Assembly (NCBI RefSeq): GCF_007828835.1
Contig: NZ_VIVL01000001.1
Span: 1 to 64,000, forward strand
Origin: Variovorax beijingensis
GTDB lineage: Bacteria > Pseudomonadota > Gammaproteobacteria > Burkholderiales > Burkholderiaceae_C
Direction of reading: 5' to 3'
DNA: 64,000 nt
In this document: positions 17,463 through 29,262 of the stretch, piece by piece
Layout: every line of letters starts with the position of its first letter
Numbering within the stretch: the stretch's first letter is position 1
Made by a program: the position numbers and the translations under genes
Notes under the pieces: model-generated
Databases searched by the model: none
The model's input: only the letters and a program-made list of their open reading frames with translations
Told to the model about the DNA's origin: nothing

Positions 17463-20071
17463 GGCGCCGATGCCCCTGCAGGTCGCGCGGGCCATACCTT
17501 GGCATGCCGGGTATAGGCGCCGTCCAGCAGCGTGGTGCCGTCGATGAGGGCCTGAGACACATCGGTTCGGAAAAGATTCGCCCCGCGCAGATCACAATGG
17601 GTGAGCACGGCCTTCGAGAGGTTCGCGTCGATGAGGATGGCACCGCGCAGGGAGGCGCGCGTGAAATCGGCACGAACGAACAAGCTCTCGCCGGCGGACA
17701 GACCATTCAACTTCGCGTCGCTGAAGTCGCATTCGGAAAGATCGCAGGCATCGAGATGCGCCGCGCTCAAATCGGCCGCCATCAGCGGCATGCCACGCAT
17801 GCCGCATTGCTTCAGCCTCGCGCCGCTCAGCCGGACACCGGCCAGCGAACTGCCCTGTGCCACGCTACAGGCGTCCAGAACCGCGTTGGAAAAGTCCACC
17901 GAGCTGTCGAGCGTCGCCGCCACGAATCCGCAGCGCGTCAACTTCGCATCGGCGAAGGACACGCGACGCAGCTGGCATTCGATCCAGACCACCTGCAGCA
18001 TCTCGGCCTGCTCGAAGTGCAGGTCTTCGAGCGCCATCTGCAGGAAGGCCACCTGGTGCCAGCGCGAACCGCGAAAGTCGCAGCGTGCGAACGATGCCTC
18101 ATGCAGCTGCACCTGATCCATGCGAGTGCCGGCCATGCGACAGTCGACGAACCGCGCCCCGCCGGCATGCACCTCCCGCAGGCTCGCGCCTTCGAAGTTG
18201 GTGCGATCGAAGCAGGCTCCTCCGATGTTCGCCTCGTCCAACCGAGCGCGTGCAAGGCTCGCGCCCGTGAGGTTGGCGCGCGCGAGAATCGCCTGCGAAA
18301 GATTGCAGTCGTCGAGCTGCGCACCGGCGAGGTTCGCGTCCGTCAGTATGGCGTGCGAAAGGTCGGCACCCCGCAGGTCCATGCCAGACAGGTCCGCGCC
18401 TATCAGATTCATATGCGCGAAGGTGCGGCGCCCGGGCTCGGCCGCCGAGAGCCGCCTGCGAAGCTTGGCGCTGCGAAAGCTCGGCATCGCGGGCGCTGCA
18501 CCTCCCAGATGCGCGGAATGCAGATAGCCCAGATGCATCAGGGGATCTGCGGGAGCCGCCGGCTCGTCCGGCTTTTCGGTATCGGCGTCGCCTTCGGCTT
18601 CGGGCGGGTTCGCCTGATCGTAGCGGTCGCCTTTCGACATTTCGCGCTGGAGCTGCTGTGGATCAGGCATCACCGCCTGAGCGCGCGCCGCTTCTGCGGC
18701 AGCGCCTTGGGTCGGCAGGGCATTCCGCTCGCTTTCGATACGCTCGGCCTCTTTCTGCAGCCGCTCCCGCGTCTGCACGGCCGATGCCTCGGCACGCTCG
18801 AGATATTCGGGCAGGTCGTCAAAGTCCGGAATCGCTTCGGGCTCCCAGGGCGCCTCCAGGTAGAGCTCGGGGTCGAGCCCTTTTTCCAGCAACTCCGCGC
18901 GGCGTGCTTCATGGTCGCGCAGCAGGCCGGCGCGCAGGTTGCGCGGCAGCGGCTCGGCCATGGTGTCGGGCAGCTGCATTTGCCGCCAGTCGCCAAGGAT
19001 CGGCCGGGGAGCGAGGTCGCTGTCCCGCAGCACATGGATCGCGGCCTTTTCCGGATCGATCCGCTTGAGAAGAACCTCGCGGTAATGCTGCAAGGGCCGC
19101 GGCGCGTCGCGCAATTCGAGTGCAGGCATGATGTGCCTGACGTCGGCGGCGTCGTCCTCGCGCACGGGCGTGGCGCCGTGCCAGATCAGGATCACCCGTT
19201 CGCGGTCCGGGAAGAACCATGCGGTGCTCAGGTGCATCGGCACTGACCGCAGCATCTCGCCGTCGTCCGAGAAGCTGACATGGCAGACCGCGTTCCAGTC
19301 GGGAAGGTTTCCCTTCATGACGGGAATCTGCGGATGCATGTTCCACAGTTCGTAGGCCGCGCCCGGCGGCAGCGTGCCGCGGCCGCGCCAGCGCTGGTCC
19401 TGCGGCGCCGCATTGAAGAAGCGCCAGTCCATGTCGTCGGCAAAGCCCGGGTAGCCGTTTGCCAGCCAGGTGCTGTCGTACTGGCGGCCGATGTGCGCCA
19501 TGCGCTGCGGCCAGTCCGGCAAGTAGCCACACAGCGCTGCAGGTGTGCCGGCCTGTTCCCGGCGGGCGAGGCGATGCGTTGCGGCTTCGACGTTGGGCAG
19601 ACGGCGCGTGTGCACGCCATTGACGATCTCGTCCTGCCCGCCGATACCCAACGGGTTTTGCGCGAAACCGGGGCCTCCATAGGTGTGCCTCCAATCCAGA
19701 GGCATCTGCTCGAAGGGCAAGGGCGCCGTCGAACGCCCATCGAGCCAGTAGCGGTCTCCGGACACGAGGAGCAATTTATCGACCGTGTCCATCCGCAGGC
19801 GCACAGCGCATTGCGACTTTTCGGCCTGGTGGCTGGTGTAGGCAAAGCCGCTGACCAGAACTTCGGCCTCGGCTTTGGGCACGCCGAGGTCCAGTACGCT
19901 GCCGGGGTCGAGCACCTCGCTGACCATTTGCCAAAGCTCCTGCTCCGGCTGCAGCTGCGGGTCCGCCTTCAGGCTGACCAGCGCGATCGAGGCGATGCCC
20001 AGGTGGTTGTCGGCCTTCCACCGGTACGGGCGGGTCAGCAGGCTGAGTCGGAATGGCTTGACGATTTTCAA
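17459..20071 (-). CDS. DUF2169 T6SS adaptor fused to pentapeptide repeats
   Basis: This 870-residue protein has an N-terminal DUF2169 domain (about 1-340; LTRPYRWKADNHLGIASIALVSL, RHTYGGPGFAQNPLGIG, LLRDHEARRAELLEKGLDPELYLEAPWEP). A charged helical region follows (about 400-520), then a long C-terminal pentapeptide-repeat beta-helix (about 570-870; ADLSGMDLRGADLSHAILTDANLAGAQL). DUF2169 proteins have been described as adaptors that load specific effectors onto VgrG or PAAR tips. Here no toxin gene is adjacent, so the cargo is not identified. Base use is like the neighbours, with no sign of recent transfer. Confidence 0.8.
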   Translation of the reverse strand: MKIVKPFRLSLLTRPYRWKADNHLGIASIALVSLKADPQLQPEQELWQMVSEVLDPGSVLDLGVPKAEAEVLVSGFAYTSHQAEKSQCAVRLRMDTVDKLLLVSGDRYWLDGRSTAPLPFEQMPLDWRHTYGGPGFAQNPLGIGGQDEIVNGVHTRRLPNVEAATHRLARREQAGTPAALCGYLPDWPQRMAHIGRQYDSTWLANGYPGFADDMDWRFFNAAPQDQRWRGRGTLPPGAAYELWNMHPQIPVMKGNLPDWNAVCHVSFSDDGEMLRSVPMHLSTAWFFPDRERVILIWHGATPVREDDAADVRHIMPALELRDAPRPLQHYREVLLKRIDPEKAAIHVLRDSDLAPRPILGDWRQMQLPDTMAEPLPRNLRAGLLRDHEARRAELLEKGLDPELYLEAPWEPEAIPDFDDLPEYLERAEASAVQTRERLQKEAERIESERNALPTQGAAAEAARAQAVMPDPQQLQREMSKGDRYDQANPPEAEGDADTEKPDEPAAPADPLMHLGYLHSAHLGGAAPAMPSFRSAKLRRRLSAAEPGRRTFAHMNLIGADLSGMDLRGADLSHAILTDANLAGAQLDDCNLSQAILARANLTGASLARARLDEANIGGACFDRTNFEGASLREVHAGGARFVDCRMAGTRMDQVQLHEASFARCDFRGSRWHQVAFLQMALEDLHFEQAEMLQVVWIECQLRRVSFADAKLTRCGFVAATLDSSVDFSNAVLDACSVAQGSSLAGVRLSGARLKQCGMRGMPLMAADLSAAHLDACDLSECDFSDAKLNGLSAGESLFVRADFTRASLRGAILIDANLSKAVLTHCDLRGANLFRTDVSQALIDGTTLLDGAYTRHAKVWPARPAGASAP

Positions 20072-20084
20072 CGGCGATGATCGG

Positions 20085-20558
20085 TCAGGGTGGAGGCGCC
20101 GAATGGGCAGCCACGGTGGAAAAAATCACGGCGGTCTGCGCCGGCCGATCCGGGGCATAGCGGACCTCCACCGCGCAGCCGATGCCGTAGAGCGTCAGCT
20201 CATTGAGCGGCACGACCTTCTGCACCTGCGCGCTGTGCTGGACACCGGCTGCATCCCGGAATGCCACGGTAAACGTGATCAAGGGGCTGCGATCGTCGTA
20301 GCTTCCACCCAGCTCGCTCGCCACGATCAGGCCGTCCGCGCGTCCTTCGAGTGCATTGCTCGCCGACTCGCGGCGCGAGACCTGCAAGAGATCCCATCCG
20401 CCGCACAGCAGAAAGGACCCGACCAGCATCAGTCCGATGCATGCGCCGATCCCGCCCAGGCCCATGGCACCGGCAAGCACGATCATCGGCACGGCACCTA
20501 TCGCGACCAGGAGAGCGCCCAGCCATCTCATTCGCAGGGACAGCAATGCGCCGGTCAT
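20085..20558 (-). CDS. DUF3592-like membrane protein
   Basis: About 157 residues with two N-terminal membrane helices (RWLGALLVAIGAVPMIVLAGAMG and GACIGLMLVGSFLLCGG). A beta-rich domain of the DUF3592 kind follows (ADGLIVASELGGSYDDRSPLITFTVAFRDAAGVQHSAQV, then GCAVEVRYAPDRPAQTAVIF). The ATG at 20558 overlaps the vgrG stop as ATGA, which supports this start over a GTG two codons earlier. Its presence between vgrG and the adaptor gene ties it to cargo handling or self-protection. An immunity role is possible but not shown. Confidence 0.6.
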   Translation of the reverse strand: MTGALLSLRMRWLGALLVAIGAVPMIVLAGAMGLGGIGACIGLMLVGSFLLCGGWDLLQVSRRESASNALEGRADGLIVASELGGSYDDRSPLITFTVAFRDAAGVQHSAQVQKVVPLNELTLYGIGCAVEVRYAPDRPAQTAVIFSTVAAHSAPPP

Positions 20559-22933
20559 GTGCACATGAACAGGCCCTTGAGCATGACCTTGAACGGGCCG
20601 ACCTTGATCTTGGCGCCGTTTTCGAAGTTGAGCGCCCGGTTCGACAGCCTGTATGCCTTCCAGTCGAAGCTGGCGCCGCCGATGTTGGTGCTGACCGCAT
20701 TGATGGTTTCGGAAAGCGGTGCAAAAGTGAAAGAATTCGCGTAGGCGATAGAAAACGCGAAGGGCGTCTTCGAGGTGATGGAAACTTCGGCCTCCGTGGT
20801 GATCGTGCTGCCCGCGTGCGTGTGCAGCGAGTTCGTGTAGCTGACGTCCTTGTGGTCGGAGTGCAGGCTGATGGTGTTGGCGTTGACGTTGAATTGCGTC
20901 GGCGTGTAGATGTCCACGTCCGTATTCACGCTCTGCATCGTCAGCTTGCCGGCAGTGGTGATGAGCATGTCGCCGACCGAGCCAATGCTCTCGGTGCCGC
21001 CGACCGTGCGCATGCTGTCGTTCTGCACGTAGTAGTGCTCGCCGCCCAGCACCGAGACCTCCTTGCCGTTGGATTTCTCGGTGTACAACCCAACCACCGT
21101 GGTGGTCTGCGGCCCGTTGACGGTCTCGTCGAGCGACTGGCCGATGGTCCGTGTCTCGCCCGTGTCGACGTTTTCAGTGCGGCTGCCGGTCACGTGCTCG
21201 ATCTGGTCGCCTTCGACGTACACGTCCTGGGTGCCGCCGATCACCTTGATGTTCTGCGGCCCGTTCACGGTGATGTTCTGCGGCCCGCCCTTGTTGACCG
21301 TCACCGTATGCGGTCCGTTGATCGTCTCATCCAGCGAGGTGTTGGTAGTGTAATTGTCGGCGCCCTCGATTGTCGTGGTTCTCTTTCCCGCGACAGTGTC
21401 GGTCTCGTCGGCCTCGACATCGATCTCGAAGTTCTTCTCGGCATGAATGCGCACCAGCTCCTGGCCCGGCGCATCGTCCAGGATGAACTCGTTGGCATTT
21501 GCCGGCGTGCCGTCCTGGCTGCGGCTCACGAAGCCGCTCACGGTGACCTTTGCAGGCAACTCGAGCGGCGGCATCTGGTCGGAGTTGTAGACGCGGCCGA
21601 TGATGATCGGCCGGTCGGGGTGGCCGCCGATGAAATCGACGATCACTTCCTGACCCTTGCGCGGATGATTGACGGCGCCGTAGTTCGAGCCAGCCCAGGC
21701 GCTGGAAACGCGCACCCAGCATGAGCTGTTCTCGTCGCTCTTGCCATAGCGGTCCCAGCGGAACTGCACCTTCACGCGGCCGTATTGGTCGACCCAGTAT
21801 TCCTGGCCCGCCTTGCCCACCACGGTGGCGGTCTGCGGCCCGTTGGTGCGGGTCATCGGTGTGACGCGCGGCGGACGGAATGCATACGAGGTCGGCTGCA
21901 CGGCGAAGCTGAAGCTGTAGTGGCTCTCGGCCGCACCGCTCTCGTACCCGCCTTCGCGCAGTGCATAGGACACCGACACGATCAGGTATTCGCGGTTGTC
22001 GTCCTGCCGCGGGCAGTTCTGCATCGTGAAGCGGTAGCCCGGCGCCATGCCGCGCACGCTGGAATGGCCGACGTCGCGTTCGGCCTGCGATTGCGCCTCT
22101 TCGAGCCGGATGCGCGAGTAGTGCTCGCCCTGCTCGACCTCGCTGAAGCCGCCCAGCCATTCGTAGATCTCGTAGGTGTCGTGGGGATTCCCGCGCGGCT
22201 GGCTGCGCATGCCCATGAGGTCGGCCTTCGACTTCTTGAAGTCGTAGTCGTCCACCACGTAGGTGCCAGGACGGATTTCCTCGGTCACCTGCCACTGGTC
22301 GATCACTTCCTGGAACGGGTCCGGGTTGCGGTCGGCTGCAAGATAGCTGATCTTCGGATAGCCCGGCAGGGTGTCGTGCGCGCCGATGTCATCGGCAAGC
22401 ACCAGCGTGTGCTCGCCCTTGTCGTGCTTGAAGTAGTAGTAGATGCCTTCGTGCTCCATCAAGCGGCTCACGAAAGCGAAGTCGGTCTCCTGATACTGCA
22501 CGCAGTACTCCCACTGGCGGTAGTTTCCGCTGAGCTTCTTCTCGAAGGCGAAGTTGTAGTCGGCGAACACTTCCTCGAGGATGTCGACGACCGACTTGTT
22601 CTGGAAGATCTTGCAGTCGCTGGTGCGCGTGAGATACCAGAGCCAGGGCCGCACCGTGGCGCGGTACAGCACGTAGCGCGAGGTGCCGCCCTCCTTGCCG
22701 ACCATCGTGAAGCGAACGATCTGCCCGTTCAGGAAACGAGGCTCGCCGGCCGTCTGGATTTCAAGCGAGAGCGGCTTGCCCAGCACGGCCTTCATATCGA
22801 GCGACACGCTCGGGCTCAACAGGTCGACCTCGAACTCGAACAGCTGCGACAACCCCTCGGTGCCGTGCATCGATCGGAACAGGAGCTGGTCTTCTCCCAG
22901 CGGCGTGTGGGCTTTGACGACTCTGTTGGGCAT
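20555..22933 (-). CDS. vgrG: T6SS spike protein VgrG (TssI)
   Basis: This 792-residue protein has the gp27-like N-terminal domain (HTPLGEDQLLFRSMHGTEGLSQLFEFEVDLLS; QYQETDFAFVSRLMEHEGIYYYF) and the gp5 OB-fold (VDQYGRVKVQFRWDRYGKSDENSSCWVRVSSAWAGSNYGAVNHPRKGQEVIVDFIGGHPDRPIIIGRVYN). A long C-terminal beta-helix follows with many V-x-V and NGP(Q/H) repeats. The last 60 residues end at GPFKVMLKGLFMCT, and no enzymatic domain was recognised there. It follows clpV by 19 bases and begins the cargo module. Confidence 0.93.
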   Translation of the reverse strand: MPNRVVKAHTPLGEDQLLFRSMHGTEGLSQLFEFEVDLLSPSVSLDMKAVLGKPLSLEIQTAGEPRFLNGQIVRFTMVGKEGGTSRYVLYRATVRPWLWYLTRTSDCKIFQNKSVVDILEEVFADYNFAFEKKLSGNYRQWEYCVQYQETDFAFVSRLMEHEGIYYYFKHDKGEHTLVLADDIGAHDTLPGYPKISYLAADRNPDPFQEVIDQWQVTEEIRPGTYVVDDYDFKKSKADLMGMRSQPRGNPHDTYEIYEWLGGFSEVEQGEHYSRIRLEEAQSQAERDVGHSSVRGMAPGYRFTMQNCPRQDDNREYLIVSVSYALREGGYESGAAESHYSFSFAVQPTSYAFRPPRVTPMTRTNGPQTATVVGKAGQEYWVDQYGRVKVQFRWDRYGKSDENSSCWVRVSSAWAGSNYGAVNHPRKGQEVIVDFIGGHPDRPIIIGRVYNSDQMPPLELPAKVTVSGFVSRSQDGTPANANEFILDDAPGQELVRIHAEKNFEIDVEADETDTVAGKRTTTIEGADNYTTNTSLDETINGPHTVTVNKGGPQNITVNGPQNIKVIGGTQDVYVEGDQIEHVTGSRTENVDTGETRTIGQSLDETVNGPQTTTVVGLYTEKSNGKEVSVLGGEHYYVQNDSMRTVGGTESIGSVGDMLITTAGKLTMQSVNTDVDIYTPTQFNVNANTISLHSDHKDVSYTNSLHTHAGSTITTEAEVSITSKTPFAFSIAYANSFTFAPLSETINAVSTNIGGASFDWKAYRLSNRALNFENGAKIKVGPFKVMLKGLFMCT

Positions 22934-22952
22934 GGCTTATTCCCTTCTTCGC

Positions 22953-25678
<2,726 letters not shown>

Positions 25679-25682
<4 letters not shown>

Positions 25683-26833
25683 AGGGCCATGGAAGAAGCC
25701 TCGGCCGCCGTGGAAGCAGCCGATGCGGAACGGGAATACAGGGCTTCGGGCTGGAACAGCATGTCGCCGGCATCGGTGGGCGAGAGGCGCGTGCCGAGCC
25801 AGCTGCCCCAGCCCAGCCGCTGGTCGCCGCCCAGCTGCATGCCGAGGGCTTCCTGCTTCCTGAGCACGAGGCGCAGCTCCCAGGCGAACTCGATGCCCAC
25901 GTACTGGCGCACCCAGTCGACCACCTGCTGCAGGCGCCTGCTGCCCGGCAGGAAGTCGCGGAACTCGCTTTGCGAGAGCGGCCCGAGTTCGAGGCGGAAC
26001 TTGCCCTGCGCATCGCGCACCGCCAGCCCGACAGTGGCGCCGGCGCCCAGTTTCTGGTTGCGGCCGGAAGTGCCGATGCGGCTGACCTCGCGCTCGTCGA
26101 GCATCACCCAGTCGCTCACGAACTCCTCGATGCGCACGGGCACGTCGAAGTACAGCCGCAGGATCTGGATCAGGCCCTCGGGGTTGCGCGTCTGGCGCAC
26201 GAGGTGCCCGGCCATGAAGGTGCGCGCATGGTCGGCGATGCGGTCGCGCTCCTTGAGCCCCGGCTGCCCCATGTTCATGAGGCTCGCCACGTAGTCGACG
26301 AAGCGGTGGCCGTCGGGGCGGTCCAGGCTGTTGACCGACTGGGCATCGGCCCAGGCCCGGTAGAACAGCAGGATGAGCCGGTGGTGGAACAGGTCGGCGA
26401 AGGCGCTGAGCGTGTTGTCGCTGTGGTGGCGCTTGCGTTCGCGCGCGTACTCGGTCAGGTGCAGCGGCAGCGGCCCGTTCGGGCCGAACAAACCGAAGCC
26501 GTAGATCGAGATGCGCGGCGGACCGTCGCCGTCGACATCGACACCCGAGACGTTCGACGGCGCAAAGGCCATCGAAGGCTCCTGCCCCAGCCGCAACGGC
26601 TCGTCGAGCGGACGCGGCGCGCGGCCCAGCAAGGGATGGCCGCCGTGCGCATCGAGGCGGCGCAGCAGCATGAACAGGTCGTGCTCGAAAGGCTGGTCGA
26701 CCAGGCCGGCCCACAGGACCGGGTCGGCCTCGGGAGCGCCACGGCGCGGCGCGCGTGCCGCAGCGTCCTCGGGCGCGATCGGCGGCGCCTGCTCCGAATC
26801 GTCGGCGAGGCCGGCTGTGCTGCTCATACTCAT
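25679..26833 (-). CDS. tssG: T6SS baseplate subunit TssG
   Basis: This 384-residue protein shows TssG blocks: FEHDLFMLLRRLDA, PLRLGQEPSMAFAPSNVSGV, YGFGLFGPNGPLPLHLTEYARERKRHHSDNTLSAFADLFHHRLILLFYRAWA, and WGSWLGT near the C-terminus. TssG wedges with TssF, TssE and TssK in the baseplate. The ATG overlaps the tssF stop and its own stop overlaps the clpV start (both ATGA), so translation is coupled across the three genes. The first 35 residues are a charged, probably disordered extension. Confidence 0.93.
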
Positions 26834-28701
26834 ACGGCGGGACGGCGTCCGATGCGCGGCGCCCAGCGCGCGATCTCGCCGCGCTGCAGGCTGGAGAGCG
26901 CGAACTCGGTGAACGCGTTGAGCGACACGTGCCGGCTGAAGAACTGCTCCAGCACGGCGCCGAAAAGATAGGGACTCGCGCCCGAGAAGGCCACTTCGTC
27001 GATCTTCAGCGCGATTTCCACGCCGCGCCCGAAGACGATCGGTCCCGGCTCGGGCAGGCGGCGGAACACCGGCGCCAGCGCCATCGAGCGCACGCCCTGG
27101 ATCTGGCGGCGCACCGCTGGGTCAGCCAGGTTGCCGTAGAGGTCGAGCATCTCGCGCAATGCGGCCGCGCCCTGCGTGGCGTCGATGTCGGTCAGGCTCA
27201 GGTAGTTGAGGCCCAGGTGGCTGATCAGGCGCCAGGTCAGCGCGCCTTCCGCCAGCGCGGGATAGGGCCGCGACGGCCCGCGCAGGATGCGGATGCCGCG
27301 CACCGGCGCCGACACGCGCAGCGAGAAGTCCGACTCCAGCCCCGTCGGCAGCAGCAGCGGCAGGTCGCGGTTGGTGCACAGCACATCGATCGTGATGTGC
27401 CGCAGGCTGTGCGGAAAGGGCGCGTCGTGCTGGTCGACGAGCGACACGTACACCTCGCTGCCGGTGTAGCTGGTGCGCGTGCCTTGCGCGCGTGCGCGGT
27501 CGGACACCAGGCGCGGCTCGCGGCGCAGCGAGAAGTATGCGCCGAAGTCGCCGTCGTCGGCCGCGAACGAGCCCAGGAAGGGCCTGAACTCGCGCTCTTC
27601 CGAGCCGCTTGCCATGTGGCCCGTGACGCGCTCGACGGTGAAGATCTCGAAGTCGCGCGGACGCGTGCGGTCGATCACCGCATGGTGCTCGTGCTGCCCG
27701 GGCCCCACCGGAATGCGGTCGCTGCGGCGCGGCACCAGGTTGATGATGGGCGTGCAGAACAGCGAGAAGTGCTTGGCGTCGACTAGCCGCTCCAGGTCGG
27801 CGTCGGCGCGGTCGAGCAGGATCACGATTTCCATCGTGGTGCCGCCCATGGCCGAGGCCGCCGCGCGCAGGTTCTTCACGCTGAAGAACAGGTAGCGGTC
27901 GGGGAACGCGAAGTACTCGTGCAGCAGCCGGTAGCCCTGGAACGAGCGCGCGTCATAAGGCAGCAGCGCCTGCTCGGGATCGAAGCCCTCGTGGCGAATG
28001 GCTTCGTCGCCGAGCGGAACGATCCGCGCCTTGCTGCCCGGGCCGCTGCGGCACACGGTGCCGATGCTGTGGTGCACCGCGAGTTCGAGCACGCGCAGCG
28101 CGTGCAGCTCCGCGCCCGAAAGAAAGAACTCGAGCCGGTCGATCGGCAGCTCGGCGAACGTGGTGCCGCCCACCGCTTCGAGCTTGATGGTGATGGCGCT
28201 CCTGGCGCGCTGGGCGACCGCGGGCATCGCATGCGCGATTTCCGCCGGCACGGGGCCGATGCTCGCATCCGCGATCCTGATGGGCCACAGCGTGACCTCA
28301 TGGCCGGTTCGGAATTCGCAGGCCGTCTGCTCGCCCTTGATCATGCGCCCGCGCATGATCGTGTGGCGCGGCAGTTCGTAGCCGGCCTTCAGCGAGCCTT
28401 CATTGAGGTTGCCGTCGATCTGCACCACGGCCATGGCGGGCAGCGGTGCGAGGAAGTTGGGGTACACCACTTCGAGCAGCCGCTGCGAGAAGCGCGGAAA
28501 CTCCGCATCCATCTTGAGCTGGATGCGCGCCGTGAGAAAGCTGAAGCCCTCGAGCAGGCGCTCCACGTAGGGGTCGCTGACCTCGATGCCGCGCATGCCC
28601 AGCCGCCCGGCGATCTTCGGGTAGCGCTGCGCGAACTCGGCACCGAGCTCGTGCATGTAGGTGAGCTCACGGTTGTAGTAATCCAGCAGCCTCGCGTCCA
28701 T
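26830..28701 (-). CDS. tssF: T6SS baseplate subunit TssF
   Basis: This 623-residue protein opens with the hallmark MDARLLDYYNRELTYMHELGAEFAQRYPKIAGRLGMRG and continues with DPYVERLLEGFSFLTARIQLKMDAEFPRFSQRLLEVVYPNFLAPLPAM. The C-terminal FGRGVEIALKIDEVAFSGASPYLFGAVLEQFFSRHVSLNAFTEFAL block is also characteristic. It is a core wedge protein of the phage-like baseplate. It directly abuts the tssE stop with no gap and overlaps tssG by four bases. Length is typical of the family. Confidence 0.95.
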   Translation of the reverse strand: MDARLLDYYNRELTYMHELGAEFAQRYPKIAGRLGMRGIEVSDPYVERLLEGFSFLTARIQLKMDAEFPRFSQRLLEVVYPNFLAPLPAMAVVQIDGNLNEGSLKAGYELPRHTIMRGRMIKGEQTACEFRTGHEVTLWPIRIADASIGPVPAEIAHAMPAVAQRARSAITIKLEAVGGTTFAELPIDRLEFFLSGAELHALRVLELAVHHSIGTVCRSGPGSKARIVPLGDEAIRHEGFDPEQALLPYDARSFQGYRLLHEYFAFPDRYLFFSVKNLRAAASAMGGTTMEIVILLDRADADLERLVDAKHFSLFCTPIINLVPRRSDRIPVGPGQHEHHAVIDRTRPRDFEIFTVERVTGHMASGSEEREFRPFLGSFAADDGDFGAYFSLRREPRLVSDRARAQGTRTSYTGSEVYVSLVDQHDAPFPHSLRHITIDVLCTNRDLPLLLPTGLESDFSLRVSAPVRGIRILRGPSRPYPALAEGALTWRLISHLGLNYLSLTDIDATQGAAALREMLDLYGNLADPAVRRQIQGVRSMALAPVFRRLPEPGPIVFGRGVEIALKIDEVAFSGASPYLFGAVLEQFFSRHVSLNAFTEFALSSLQRGEIARWAPRIGRRPAV

Positions 28702-29262
28702 TCAGAGGCCCCCGGTCGGACGCAGGATCATGTGGCCGCTCTCGAGGTCGAGCTCGGAGCGCAGGATGAATTCGATCGGATAGGGCACCGACCACAAGGT
28801 GCCGCGGATCTCGAGCGCGAGCAGGTTGTGGTGCTCCAGGTCAGTGGCGTCGGTGACGCAGCGCACGTCGATGCTGTCCTTCATGATGCGCGGCTCGAAG
28901 TCGACGATCGCGGCGCGGATGGCCGCCTCGACGTCCGCGAAGTTGACCTCCGACATGCGTCCGCCGGCCCAGCCGCGCACGCCGTAGTTCACGACCGAGC
29001 GCCGCGCGCGCGGCATGGCGTTGATGGTGTGGTCCGCACCGAAATTGGTGGTGTTGAGCAGCCACTGCAGGTCGCGCAGCACCGAGTCGCGCAGCAGCTT
29101 GCCGCTCATGAGGAATGCACCCGCGCGCTCCTGGCGGCTTTGCGGCTGCTTGTCGGTCAGGCGGTCGAGCAGCACCGGCTGCAGGCGGTCGCGCGCAACG
29201 CTTTCTTGCTGGGCGCCATCGGCCTCCATGGCCTGGCGGCTGGCTGGCAGGACGGAACTCAC
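28702..29262 (-). CDS. tssE: T6SS baseplate subunit TssE (gp25-like)
   Basis: This 186-residue protein carries the gp25-like lysozyme-fold region typical of TssE: SVLRDLQWLLNTTNFGADHTINAMPRARRSVVNYGVRGWAGGRMSEVNFADVEAAIRAAIVDFEPRI, then PYPIEFILRSELDLESG. The N-terminus has RLQPVLLDRLTD. It nucleates sheath polymerisation on the baseplate. It starts within the last bases of tagJ (ATGA overlap). Confidence 0.93.
   Translation of the reverse strand: MSSVLPASRQAMEADGAQQESVARDRLQPVLLDRLTDKQPQSRQERAGAFLMSGKLLRDSVLRDLQWLLNTTNFGADHTINAMPRARRSVVNYGVRGWAGGRMSEVNFADVEAAIRAAIVDFEPRIMKDSIDVRCVTDATDLEHHNLLALEIRGTLWSVPYPIEFILRSELDLESGHMILRPTGGL

Noticed and set aside
20555-20740. Toxin domain at the VgrG C-terminus
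   Set aside because: The last 60 residues show no catalytic motif that I recognise and look structural.
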